Positions 43,116-51,520 of a stretch of 64,000 nucleotides of DNA are shown piece after piece (position 1 is the first letter of the stretch; each line of letters starts with the position of its first letter). The notes beneath the pieces were generated by a model that was given only the letters and a program-made list of their open reading frames with translations, did not search any database and was not told the DNA's origin. Origin of the DNA: CBDFGE01 sp965247055 (GTDB lineage: Bacteria; Chloroflexota; Dehalococcoidia; Lucifugimonadales; JAGWBF01); NCBI GenBank assembly GCA_965247055.1, contig CBDFGE010000002.1, forward strand, positions 186,001 to 250,000, given 5' to 3'. The translations under genes and the position numbers were made by a program.

Positions 43116-45074
43116 ATGGCAGGTGCGCGCTTTACCCACCTTTTTACCCCGTTAACCATCCGCTCGATAACGGTGCGCAACCGGATAGTAGTACCCGGCC
43201 ACGGCACCCTGTTCATGCCCATGGACGGCCTCCCCACGGAGCGAATACTGCACTACTGGCTGTCCAAGGCCCGGGGCGGCGTTGGCCTCATCACGACGCA
43301 TTTCCACAATGTCTTGCCCTCACACACCGGAGCCCCCCCTACGGCATTCCAGAGTGATGCAGTGATACCTGCCTACCGGCGGGTGGCCGACGCCCTCCAC
43401 GCCGAGGGTGCCATGTTCTTCGTGCAGATGAACCCGGGAGGTGCCAGCAACTCGCGGCTGTATGGCGGTGTGGTCATGTCGCCCTCGCCGGTGATTACGA
43501 AGAGGGAACCCTTGATGCCCACCAGGCCCGAGACGCCCCACGAGATGGAGCTGAAAGACATCCGGGCAGCGGTGGACGCCATGAGGGCGGCCTCCCAGCG
43601 AGCGAGGGAGGCGGGGTTCGATGGAGTGGAGATCCAGGGAGAGGTGGGGCTTCTGATCGCCCAGTTCATGTCCCCCGGTCGGAACCGCCGGCAAGACGAA
43701 TACGGGGGCAGCCTGGACAACCGTCTCCGGTTTGCCAGGGAGGTCATCGCCGCGGTCAGGGAGGGAATGGGGGAGGATAGGGTGGTCGGCATCCGGCTTA
43801 GTGGAAACGAGTTCATGGAGAACGGCCTCACGCTGGACGATCTCCTGGAGACCGCGCCCCGCCTGGAGGCGACAGGTAACCTGGACTTCATCCACGTGGG
43901 AGCCGGCCCGGGAGGGGGAGCCCACGTTCCCCCCAGCTACTACCGGCCTGGAAGCCTGGCCTATATGACGGAGGCTGTGCGCGGGGTCGTGAAGCTTCCC
44001 CTCTTATGCTCACAGCGAATCAACGATCCGCTGATAGCAGAAGAGCTGCTGGCCAGGGGCATCGCCGACCTGATAGCCATGAACCGGGCTATAATGACGG
44101 ACCCGGAGATGCCCAGGAAGGCCCAGGAGGGGCGCCTGGAGGAGATCCGCCACTGCATCGGTTGCAACGAGTGTATTGGCCGCACCCGCGTATTCATGCC
44201 GGCCGCCTGCACCATGAACCCGGAGATGGGGCGGGAGGAGGAGATGGCCTTGGCGCCGGCGGAGAAGATGAAGAGGGTGGTGATAGTAGGTGGCGGGCCC
44301 GCCGGCCTGGAGGCCGCGCGGGTGGCGGCGCTGAGGGGCCACCAAGTGACCGTATACGAGAAGGGGGACCGCCTGGGCGGCCAGTCCCTCATCGCCTCCG
44401 TGGCCCCCGGCCGGGAGGAGCTGGACGAGGTGCGCCGCTACTACACCCACCAGATGCTGCTGCTGGAGGTGGGTGTTCACCTGAACACCGACGTCACGCC
44501 GGAGACGCTGGAGCGAGAGGGGTGCGACGCCGTGGTCATCGCAACCGGCTCAGGTCCGATGCTGCCCGACATACCGGTCAGCGATGGCGCCGGGATGACG
44601 GACGTGAGAGCGGTGCTGACCGGGGAAGTCCAGGTGGAGGCGGGACAGCGGGTGGTGGTGGTGGCCGGCGAGCAGCATATCCAGGCGCTGAGCACCGCCG
44701 AGTTCCTGGCCGACAAGGGTTGCGTCGTGGAGGTCTTAACCGAGGCCCTCTACGCGGGCGCCCAGATCGATCCTGGCACCATCGAGGTCCTATATGGGCG
44801 TCTGCTGCGCAAGGACGTTACCATCACCCCCCTGACCGCGGTCAGGGGGGTCAACGGCCGCCAGGTCGTCACATCCAACACGCTCACCCGGCGGGAGTCC
44901 ACAATCGAAGACGTGGACCTGGTCGTGGCGGCCTACAGCGGGCAGGCGTCAGACTCCCTCTACCACGCCGTCAAGGACCGGGTGGGGGAGGTGCACCTCG
45001 TCGGTGACGCCCTCTCACCACGCTGGCTGATGGACGCGATCCTGGACGGGGCAAGGGTCGGGCGGCAGCTTTAG
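43116..45074 (+). CDS. FMN/FAD/4Fe-4S ene-reductase (OYE-FadH family)
   Basis: ATG 43116 after GGGAGGGATAGGCCG. 652 residues. N-terminal TIM barrel of the old yellow enzyme family (FTPLTIRSITVRNRIVVPGH, GFDGVEIQGEVGLLIAQFMS, RRQDEYGGSLDNRLRFAREV). Fe-S cluster motif HCIGCNECIGR..ACTMNP (about residues 345-370). C-terminal FAD domain beginning RVVIVGGGPAGLEAARVAAL. This is the build of 2,4-dienoyl-CoA reductase and trimethylamine dehydrogenase relatives. The substrate is not evident. HVN in place of the usual HGAHG (GEVG) suggests a different active site. The MerB-like gene follows 19 bases later. Confidence 0.88.
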   Translation: MAGARFTHLFTPLTIRSITVRNRIVVPGHGTLFMPMDGLPTERILHYWLSKARGGVGLITTHFHNVLPSHTGAPPTAFQSDAVIPAYRRVADALHAEGAMFFVQMNPGGASNSRLYGGVVMSPSPVITKREPLMPTRPETPHEMELKDIRAAVDAMRAASQRAREAGFDGVEIQGEVGLLIAQFMSPGRNRRQDEYGGSLDNRLRFAREVIAAVREGMGEDRVVGIRLSGNEFMENGLTLDDLLETAPRLEATGNLDFIHVGAGPGGGAHVPPSYYRPGSLAYMTEAVRGVVKLPLLCSQRINDPLIAEELLARGIADLIAMNRAIMTDPEMPRKAQEGRLEEIRHCIGCNECIGRTRVFMPAACTMNPEMGREEEMALAPAEKMKRVVIVGGGPAGLEAARVAALRGHQVTVYEKGDRLGGQSLIASVAPGREELDEVRRYYTHQMLLLEVGVHLNTDVTPETLEREGCDAVVIATGSGPMLPDIPVSDGAGMTDVRAVLTGEVQVEAGQRVVVVAGEQHIQALSTAEFLADKGCVVEVLTEALYAGAQIDPGTIEVLYGRLLRKDVTITPLTAVRGVNGRQVVTSNTLTRRESTIEDVDLVVAAYSGQASDSLYHAVKDRVGEVHLVGDALSPRWLMDAILDGARVGRQL

Positions 45075-45093
45075 ATGTAGGCGGGGAGGCGCC

Positions 45094-45738
45094 ATGGCCG
45101 AGCTCGAAATGCTGGACCGGGCTTACCACACTATAATGCAGCGCCTCATCGAGACGGGGCAGGCGCCCCACTACACCGAGCTTGCTTCCCGGCTGGGACT
45201 CTCCATGGATGAGGGGCGGCGGCTGCTCCACGACCTGGTAGAGACCCGGATAGCGGCGTGGCTCCACCCCGACACGGACTACATCGCCTCCTTTCCCCCT
45301 TTCAACAACCTGCCCACCCAGTACCGTATCAGCGTGGAGAGCCGCCAGAGGTGGTTTGCCCAGTGAGGGTTCGAGGCGCTGGCGGTCCGCTGGCTGTTCC
45401 CGGGTAAGACGGTGAGGATCGACGCTCCCTGTCTGGACTGCGGTGGGCCAATGGCCATCGCAATGAGGGACGAGGAGGTGCTGCTGGTGGAGCCCGAAGG
45501 CATCGTCGGCTACAGCTACAGCGCCAGCGGGGGCGTCCCGGAGACCCTGCCATACCGGTGAGCGGGCATGAACCTCTTCCGGTCGGAGGAGCATGCCCGC
45601 AGCTGGAGCCTCTACGACCCTGCGTTCGAGGAGAACCTCAAGCCCCTCTCCGAGCGGCTGGAGCGGTTCAGCGCTCCCCTCTTCCGAAACCGGGGCCGGC
45701 CTGACTATATATCCTGGCTCGCCTCCCAGGAGGGGTAG
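45094..45738 (+). CDS. merB: MerB-like organomercurial lyase, candidate protein with two selenocysteines
   Basis: ATG 45094 after GGGGAGGCGCC. Read through two in-frame UGA codons (45364-45366 and 45559-45561), the frame gives 214 residues ending at TAG, against 212 in classic MerB. N-terminal winged-helix part: YTELASRLGLSMDEGRRLLH. Then RQRWFAQ-U91-GFEALAVRW, where MerB has RRLYAW-C96-ALDTL; FPGKTVRIDAPC113, matching Cys117; EVLLVEPEGI, matching IQAVEPAGM; and LPYR-U156-AGMNLFRSEEHARSW, matching C159-CHVHFFASVPTAEDW. Both UGAs fall on the two catalytic cysteines; MerB Asp99 corresponds to Glu94. Each UGA is followed by a SECIS-like hairpin. UGA is a normal stop elsewhere in the window. MerB cleaves C-Hg bonds; selenol groups would bind mercury tightly. 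Alternatively a pseudogene with two coincidental stops. Confidence 0.75.
45364..45394 (+). promoter_or_regulatory. UGA codon 91 with SECIS-like hairpin
   Basis: Exactly 11 bases after UGA, the 17-mer GCTGGCGGTCCGCTGGC (45378-45394) folds into a seven-pair stem (two G-U pairs) with GTC, within GGTCC, at the tip. The E. coli fdhF SECIS also has a 17-base upper hairpin 11 bases after UGA with GGUC in its loop. Confidence 0.7.
45559..45600 (+). promoter_or_regulatory. UGA codon 156 with SECIS-like hairpin
   Basis: Directly after UGA, GCGGGCATG (45562-45570) pairs perfectly with CATGCCCGC (45592-45600). Inside, after a three-base bulge, CTCTTCC pairs with GGAGGAG, capped by the tetraloop GGTC (45581-45584). 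Size, loop sequence and loop distance closely match the E. coli fdhF SECIS. Confidence 0.8.
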
Positions 45739-45900
45739 CCACAGGGCCCATCGCATCCCGGAGTTCCCTCACGTCCTGCCCCCCTCGACGACGGTGTCAT
45801 AATCTCAGAACTACCACACACGCTATTGACACCGGGCGGGATTCGTTAGAGGATGGTGGGGTGCATTTCAGCACGTCCCATCGTATGGAAGGAGGCCACC
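45739..45900 (+). promoter_or_regulatory. Possible promoter of the amidase operon
   Basis: TTGACA in CTATTGACACCGGG (about 45,825-45,840) followed by TTAGAGG about 16 bases on is a weak sigma-70-like promoter. The ribosome site GGAAGGAGGCCACC follows. Confidence 0.35.
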
Positions 45901-46083
45901 ATGGCTGACCTTACCCAGGGCGAGATAAGGGCGCTGGGCCACGCCGTCGGGCTGGAGTTAGAGGAGCCCGAGCTAACCGAGGTGATGTTCAGTCTCAACG
46001 CCCTGCTGGAGGCGTTGGACCGGATCAACCCGCCGGGGCTGGAGGACGTGGAGCCTCTACCCATCATACTGCCCCCTAGATAG
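45901..46083 (+). CDS. GatC/AtzG-like small subunit
   Basis: ATG 45901 after GGAAGGAGGCCACC. 60 residues: MADLTQGEIRALGHAVGLEL.. then ELTEVMFSLNALLEALDRIN and LEDVEPLPIILPPR. The pattern matches GatC-fold proteins of the AtzG type, which pack against an amidase subunit and stabilise it. The amidase gene follows at 46.2 kb. It is not the tRNA-amidotransferase GatC, because no gatB is present and the partner is a broad amidase. Confidence 0.75.
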   Translation: MADLTQGEIRALGHAVGLELEEPELTEVMFSLNALLEALDRINPPGLEDVEPLPIILPPR

Positions 46084-46194
46084 GGTCGCTGTCGGGGGGC
46101 GGCAACAGGGCCATTCGTCCCCTGTTTGCTCCCGCCGGTGAGCCTCACGAGCCTCCGGCAAGGCATACACCACATCTGTTCTCAGAGCGAAATA

Positions 46195-47607
46195 ATGGAC
46201 AAGGCGGACATACCGTACCTTACCGCGGCTGGGCTCGCACGGCTGATAGAGAAGAGAGAGGTCTCTCCGGTGGAGGCCACCGAGGCGTACCTGGAGCGCA
46301 TAGACGACCTCGACTTCAAGTTCAAGTCTTTCTTGACCGTATGCCGTAAGCAAGCCCTCGACGCCGCGCGAGAGGCGGAGCAGGCCATCTCCCGGGGCAA
46401 CTATCTGGGGCCGATGCACGGGATTCCAGTGGCGGTGAAGGACCAGTTCTGGACCAAGGGCATCCGCTCCACCGGGGGGTCCCGGTTTCTGGCGGACTTC
46501 GTACCTAGCGAGGATGCCACGGTAGTCGCCAACCTGAAAAAAGCAGGGGCCATCCTGCTGGGCAAAACGAACCTTACCGAGTTCGCCATCACCGCCTTCA
46601 CCCATCGGTACAGCACGCCCCGCAACCCCTGGAACCTGGAGATGTATCCCGGCGGGTCCAGCAGCGGGTCGGGGGTCGCCACCGCCGCCTTCCTCTGCGC
46701 CACCTCCCTGGGGGAGGACACCGGGGGCTCCATACGGTTCCCCGCCACCTGGTGCGGCCTGGCAGGTCTCAGGCCCAGCTGGGGCAGGGTCAGCCGGTAC
46801 GGCGTCATGCGGGGGGTCTGGTCCATGGACGCCGTCGGCCCCATATCGCGGACGGTGGAGGACGCCGCCATTACCCTGGGGGCCATAGCGGGCCACGACC
46901 CCAAGGACCCCTATAGCTGGATCAGCCCCGTGCCCGACTACAGACAGTCCCTGGATGGCGACATAAAGGGCATGCGCATCGGGGTGATAGCCGAGCAGAT
47001 CGGCAGCCCCCTGGTTGAGGCAGAGACCCGGGAGGCGGTGGTCAAGGCGATCTCGGTACTGGCCGAGTTGGGGGCGTCGGTGGAGGAGGTCTCCCTTCCG
47101 CTGACGAGCCATGCCGGCCTCATATCGTCGTTGCTCCTCACGACGGAGCCCGCGGCCAATCACCGCGAATGGATAAGAGAGCGCCCCCACGACTACGGGC
47201 ACGACAACCGCATAATGCTGTTGACCGGCAGCATCATGCCGGCCCAGGCTTACTACAGGGCGCAGAGGCTGAGGAGCCTGCTCATGCGGCAGGTGCACGA
47301 AGCCCTGGAGACTTACGACGTGCTGGTGACCCCTACCTGCGGGAAGCCCGCCCAGCCGATACAGGACGACCCGGTGGTGACCAGCAAGGAGTCCGCGGCC
47401 CGGCTGCCGTACCTGCTCACCCGCGTATTCAACCTGGCCAGCGCGCCCGCCATCTCCGTGCCCTGCGGTCTCAGCGCCCAGGGCCTTCCCATTGGACTCC
47501 AGATAGGGGGGCGCCCCGGGGGTGACGGGACGGTGCTCAAGGTTGCTCATGCCTATGAGCAGGCCACCCCCTGGCACACCATCAGGCCGACCGAGGTGCG
47601 GGGCTAG
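46195..47607 (+). CDS. Amidase-signature hydrolase
   Basis: ATG 46195 (MDKADIPYLTAAGLARLIEK..). 470 residues, family length. Catalytic triad Lys in GIPVAVKDQFW, cis-Ser and Ser in PGGSSSGSGVATAAFLCATS, with GEDTGGSIRFPATWCGLAGL following. Amidase-signature enzymes hydrolyse amides, carbamates or biuret-like compounds; with an AtzG-like partner it may act like AtzE/biuret-pathway or related amidases. Next gene after two bases, so part of an operon. Confidence 0.9.
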   Translation: MDKADIPYLTAAGLARLIEKREVSPVEATEAYLERIDDLDFKFKSFLTVCRKQALDAAREAEQAISRGNYLGPMHGIPVAVKDQFWTKGIRSTGGSRFLADFVPSEDATVVANLKKAGAILLGKTNLTEFAITAFTHRYSTPRNPWNLEMYPGGSSSGSGVATAAFLCATSLGEDTGGSIRFPATWCGLAGLRPSWGRVSRYGVMRGVWSMDAVGPISRTVEDAAITLGAIAGHDPKDPYSWISPVPDYRQSLDGDIKGMRIGVIAEQIGSPLVEAETREAVVKAISVLAELGASVEEVSLPLTSHAGLISSLLLTTEPAANHREWIRERPHDYGHDNRIMLLTGSIMPAQAYYRAQRLRSLLMRQVHEALETYDVLVTPTCGKPAQPIQDDPVVTSKESAARLPYLLTRVFNLASAPAISVPCGLSAQGLPIGLQIGGRPGGDGTVLKVAHAYEQATPWHTIRPTEVRG

Positions 47608-47609
47608 GC

Positions 47610-49103
47610 ATGGCGGCAAGACACAGCGGGAACGCCCGCTACGACGTCATAGTAGTTGGGGCCGGGAATGCTGCGTTGACGGCGGCCCTATCGGCCGCCC
47701 AGAAGGGCGCCAAGGTCCTGGTCCTGGAGAAGGCCCCTCAGGCGGAGCGCGGCGGGAACAGCAGGTTCAGCGGCGGCATCTTCAGGTTTGCGTACGAGGG
47801 CATCGAGGAGCTGAAACCCCTCCGGAAGGACCTCCCGGCCAGGGATTGGGACTTGGTGGACGTGGGGGTCTACGACCGGGACCGGTACCTGGGGGACCTG
47901 ATGCGGGTCACCCAGGACCAAGCCAACCGGGAGCTCGTGGACACCCTTATCCGGCAGTCCTACGATACCATGGTTTGGATGACAGGAGTGGGGGTGGTCT
48001 GGGACTGGAGTGTGGTCTGGTCCACCAGGTCGGGAGAGCGGGTGCGCTTCAACCCCGGAGCCGTGATCCAGGCCAAGGAGAAGGGCGTGGGGCTGGTGAA
48101 GTACCTTTTCGACGCGGCCAAGGGGGCCGGCATCCAGATCGCCTACCAGGCCAAGATGACGGGTTTCCTTCAGGACGCCGTCGGCCGGGTTACAGGAGTC
48201 AGGGTGAGGACGCCGGGTGGTGCCGAGAATGTACCGGCGGGAGCGGTGGTGCTGGCGTCGGGGGGGTTCGAGGCCAACGCCGAGATGCGGGCGCGTTACC
48301 TGGGCCCCGGCTGGGACCAGGTGAAGGTGCGCGGCACCCGGTTCAACACGGGGGAGACGCTCCGCATGGCCCTGGACATCGGCGCCATGCCCGTTGGCCA
48401 CTGGCAGGGGTGCCACGCGACTCCGGTAGACGCCAACGCAGCTCCGGTGGGTGACCTCGCCCTCACCGATAGGACCAACCGCCTGTCCTACCCCTACTCA
48501 ATAATGGTCAACAACCTGGGCAAGCGGTTCGCCGACGAGGGGGAGGATACCGGCGCCTATACCTACGTGAAGATGGGCCGGGCCATCCTGGCCCAGCCCA
48601 GGGCTATCGCGTACCAGATCTTCGACACCAAGACGGTCCACCTCCTGGAGGAGCGGTACAGCACCGGCACCCCCATCGTGGGCGAGTCCCTACGGGAGAT
48701 CGCCGGCAGGCTCGCCGTACCCGCCGACGCGCTGGAGCGGACGGTGGCGGAGTTCAACGTCGCGGTGCAACCCGGCGAGTTCGACCCTGCGGTCAAGGAC
48801 GGAAAGGGCACTCGTGGCCTGGAGCCTCCCAAGTCCAACTGGGCCCTCGCCATTGACTCGCCCCCATATACGGTCTACCCGGCCACCTGCGGCATCACCT
48901 TCACCTTCGGCGGGATCAAGGTAGACACCCTGGCCAGGGTAAGGGATACGGAGGATGTGCCCATCCCCGGCCTCTATGCGACGGGCGAGATCACGGGAGA
49001 CTTCTTCTACCATAACTATCCCGGAGGGACGGGCTTGATGCGAGGCGCCGTCTTCGGACGCATCGGGGGGGCCAATGCGGCAGCTGAGGCCCTGGCCGGA
49101 TAG
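47610..49103 (+). CDS. FAD-dependent fumarate-reductase-type dehydrogenase (TcuA-like)
   Basis: ATG 47610, two bases after the amidase stop. 497 residues. FAD-binding YDVIVVGAGNAALTAALSAA and VLVLEKAPQAERGGNSRFSG; flavoprotein family pattern AVVLASGGFEANAEMRARYL; C-terminal YATGEITGDFFYHNYPGGTG with MRGAVFGRIGG. It resembles tricarballylate dehydrogenase TcuA and 3-ketosteroid dehydrogenases, which oxidise or reduce C-C bonds next to a carbonyl or carboxylate. Soluble, no heme or Fe-S motif. The substrate is unknown, perhaps a tricarboxylate, given the MmgE/PrpD gene next. Confidence 0.85.
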   Translation: MAARHSGNARYDVIVVGAGNAALTAALSAAQKGAKVLVLEKAPQAERGGNSRFSGGIFRFAYEGIEELKPLRKDLPARDWDLVDVGVYDRDRYLGDLMRVTQDQANRELVDTLIRQSYDTMVWMTGVGVVWDWSVVWSTRSGERVRFNPGAVIQAKEKGVGLVKYLFDAAKGAGIQIAYQAKMTGFLQDAVGRVTGVRVRTPGGAENVPAGAVVLASGGFEANAEMRARYLGPGWDQVKVRGTRFNTGETLRMALDIGAMPVGHWQGCHATPVDANAAPVGDLALTDRTNRLSYPYSIMVNNLGKRFADEGEDTGAYTYVKMGRAILAQPRAIAYQIFDTKTVHLLEERYSTGTPIVGESLREIAGRLAVPADALERTVAEFNVAVQPGEFDPAVKDGKGTRGLEPPKSNWALAIDSPPYTVYPATCGITFTFGGIKVDTLARVRDTEDVPIPGLYATGEITGDFFYHNYPGGTGLMRGAVFGRIGGANAAAEALAG

Positions 49104-49172
49104 GGTGGGCGCCGGCGAGGAGTGGCCGTTGGCACTTGACGTTCGATCATTGGGCCAAGCCGGGGCCACGCC

Positions 49173-50528
49173 GTGAACGAGACCCGCCGCCTGGCGGAGT
49201 ACGTGGCGGATACCGGCTACGAAGACCTCCCCACCTCGGTGGTCGAGGCCACCAGGGTCTACATCCTGGACAACCTGGCCAGCGGTCTGGTGGGCTCCCT
49301 CACCCCCTGGGCGGCCATGGTGGAGGGGCTGGCCCGGGAAAGCGCCCCCGGGGGACCCTGCTCCATCTTCGCCCGCGGCTGGAACACCTCCCCCTCCTAC
49401 GCCGCCCTGGTCAACGGGACGATGATCGGCAGCTTCGAGACCGACCACGCCTACGTTCAGGGCTCGTGCCATCCCAGCGCCGCCGTCTTCCCCTCGGCGC
49501 TGGCCATCGCCGAACGGGACCACCTGGACGGCAAAGCGCTGCTGGTGTCCGTTGCCCTGGGCTACGAGGTCGTGTGCCGGGTGGGGGCGGCGGCCACGAG
49601 GGCCGTCGAGGACGTGGCGGGATTTCATGGGCCCGGGACGAACGCCCCCTTTGGCGGAGCGGCGGGGGCCGGGAAGGCGCTGCGGCTGGACTCGGCGGCG
49701 CTGGCCAACGCTCTCGGGATCGCCGGTTCCCACGCGGGGGGCCTGATGGAGTTCGCCGGGGAAGGTGCCATGACCAAGCGGCTCCACGTGGGCCGGGGGG
49801 GCCAGATGGGGCTGGAGAGCGCCCTGCTGTCGGCCCTGGGATTCAGCGGCCCCTCCACGGTGCTGGAGGGCGACCGGGGGTTCCTCCGCGTGTACTCGCC
49901 TTCGCCCCGTCCCGAGCTGCTGCTGGAAGGTCTGGGGGAGCGTCACCTCCTGCTTGACATAACGGTCAAGGCCTACGCCTGCCATGCCTCCTTTCACGCC
50001 GTTATAGAGGGCATCCGCCGGTTCCGCCAGACCCATGACTACGACCTGGCCGGCCTGGAGTGGGTGAAGGTATCGGGAGGGGAGCGCATGGTACACCGCC
50101 ATGACCAGCGGGAGCCGACCAGCGTCCTGGGCGCCCAATACAGCCTGCCCTTCTCTATTGCGGTGGCCCTCTGCCGCGACATAGCCGATCCCCTGGTCTA
50201 CAGTGAGGAGGTGCTTTGGGACGCACATGTGCGGGCCCTGGCCGGGTCTGTAGAGCTGGCCGCCGATGGGGAACGCTTTGGGAAGCCGGGAGGTCCGGCA
50301 GCAGAGGTGTCGTTGACGGTGGCCGGTGCGACCCATACCTTCGCCGTGACTGACTGGAAGGGCGCGCCAGGGAACCCCTGCAGCTACGACGATATGGCGG
50401 GGAAGTTCCGCCGGTACGCCGCCCCGTGCCTGCCTCCGGACCGGATCGAGACGATCGTGGAGAAGGTGGCCCGGCTGGAGGATGTAGGGGACGTGGCGGA
50501 ACTGGCATCTCTTCTGCGAGGGGGGTAG
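49173..50528 (+). CDS. MmgE/PrpD-family protein
   Basis: GTG 49173. 451 residues. Family patterns: LPTSVVEATRVYILDNLASG, PSYAALVNGTMIGSFETDHA, HPSAAVFPSALAIAE, GGLMEFAGEGAMTKRLHVGR and AYACHASFHAVIEGI. The family includes 2-methylcitrate dehydratase, cis-aconitate decarboxylase and iminodisuccinate epimerase, so it probably acts on a small di- or tricarboxylate. It follows the TcuA-like gene by 69 bases, consistent with a carboxylate-degrading operon. Confidence 0.88.
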   Translation: MNETRRLAEYVADTGYEDLPTSVVEATRVYILDNLASGLVGSLTPWAAMVEGLARESAPGGPCSIFARGWNTSPSYAALVNGTMIGSFETDHAYVQGSCHPSAAVFPSALAIAERDHLDGKALLVSVALGYEVVCRVGAAATRAVEDVAGFHGPGTNAPFGGAAGAGKALRLDSAALANALGIAGSHAGGLMEFAGEGAMTKRLHVGRGGQMGLESALLSALGFSGPSTVLEGDRGFLRVYSPSPRPELLLEGLGERHLLLDITVKAYACHASFHAVIEGIRRFRQTHDYDLAGLEWVKVSGGERMVHRHDQREPTSVLGAQYSLPFSIAVALCRDIADPLVYSEEVLWDAHVRALAGSVELAADGERFGKPGGPAAEVSLTVAGATHTFAVTDWKGAPGNPCSYDDMAGKFRRYAAPCLPPDRIETIVEKVARLEDVGDVAELASLLRGG

Positions 50529-50611
50529 GTCGCGTGGGCACACCGCCACCACAGCATTGTTCCGGCCAGCGTCGGGCGGCTGCGGCCGCCGCGGCCCGAA
50601 GGTGAGCTAGC

Positions 50612-51463
50612 TTGACCTCGCGTGTCGGCGTTATCGGCTATCCGATCCGCCACTCCATCTCCCCAGTCTTCCAGCAGGCGGCGCTGGATCACTGCTCCCT
50701 GGACGCCGTTTTCACGGCGTGGGAGGTGGAGCCCGGCGAGTTGACTGCGTTCATGGCGGGAGTCCGGTCCCCCGACATGTGGGGCATCAACGTGACCGTT
50801 CCTCATAAAGAGGCGGTGATGCGCCACCTGGACCGGATCGATGGCTGGGCGGAGATGGCGGATGCGGTCAATGTGGTCGTCAACGAAGGAGGCAGGCTTT
50901 CGGGTTACAACACCGACGGTGTGGGATTTCTCAGGGCCCTGGAGGAGCACGGCCGCTTCTCTCCCGAGGGCCGCCGGGTGCTCATTTTGGGAGCGGGCGG
51001 CTCCGCGAAGGCGGTGGCCCTGGCCCTGGCCGGGCGGGGCGTGGCGGCCATGACTATAGCCAATCGTAGCCTGGACCGGGCCCTGGCACTGGCGCGGCTT
51101 CTGGAAGGGCACTGTCCCAGTGTCGGGGCGGTGCCTCTACTCGACCCCGGAGAGGCCGCGGTCGAGGCGGCGATGGGGAGCGACCTGCTGGTCAACTGCA
51201 CTACTCTGGGAATGAGGCATGGGCCGGGAGAAGGACGCAGTCCCCTCCCGGCGGGGTGCATCCCACCCCACACCCTGGTTTACGACCTGGTGTATAATCC
51301 TCCTGAGACGCCGCTGATTCGAGAGGCGGCCACCGCCGGTGCGCTTGCGCTGGGAGGCCTCCCGATGCTGGTGTACCAGGGGGCCGCCGCCTTCCAGCTA
51401 TGGACCGGGAGGGAGGCGCCGGTAGAGGTGATGATGCGGGCGGCGAAGGCTGCCCTGGATTGA
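50612..51463 (+). CDS. aroE: Shikimate dehydrogenase
   Basis: TTG 50612 after GAAGGTGAGCTAGC. 283 residues. Substrate site VIGYPIRHSISPVFQQAAL, catalytic Lys and Asp in GINVTVPHKEAVM and SGYNTDGVGFLRAL, NADP domain LILGAGGSAKAVALALAGRG with NRS after the second strand, and C-terminal GLPMLVYQGAAAFQLWTG. It reduces 3-dehydroshikimate in aromatic amino acid synthesis. aroC and aroKB follow. Confidence 0.95.
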   Translation: MTSRVGVIGYPIRHSISPVFQQAALDHCSLDAVFTAWEVEPGELTAFMAGVRSPDMWGINVTVPHKEAVMRHLDRIDGWAEMADAVNVVVNEGGRLSGYNTDGVGFLRALEEHGRFSPEGRRVLILGAGGSAKAVALALAGRGVAAMTIANRSLDRALALARLLEGHCPSVGAVPLLDPGEAAVEAAMGSDLLVNCTTLGMRHGPGEGRSPLPAGCIPPHTLVYDLVYNPPETPLIREAATAGALALGGLPMLVYQGAAAFQLWTGREAPVEVMMRAAKAALD

Positions 51464-51520
51464 GGGGACACTCGTCCGGCACTACCGGGGCAAGCAGTCT
51501 CCCGTTTTCACAGGAGTAGT

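Noticed and set aside
44006..45007. Plus-strand 333-codon frame within the ene-reductase
   Set aside because: Gly/Arg-rich shadow of the true frame in high-GC DNA.
46057..50552. Long reverse-strand frames over the amidase, flavoprotein and MmgE/PrpD genes
   Set aside because: Shadows in high-GC DNA. The plus-strand frames carry all family motifs.
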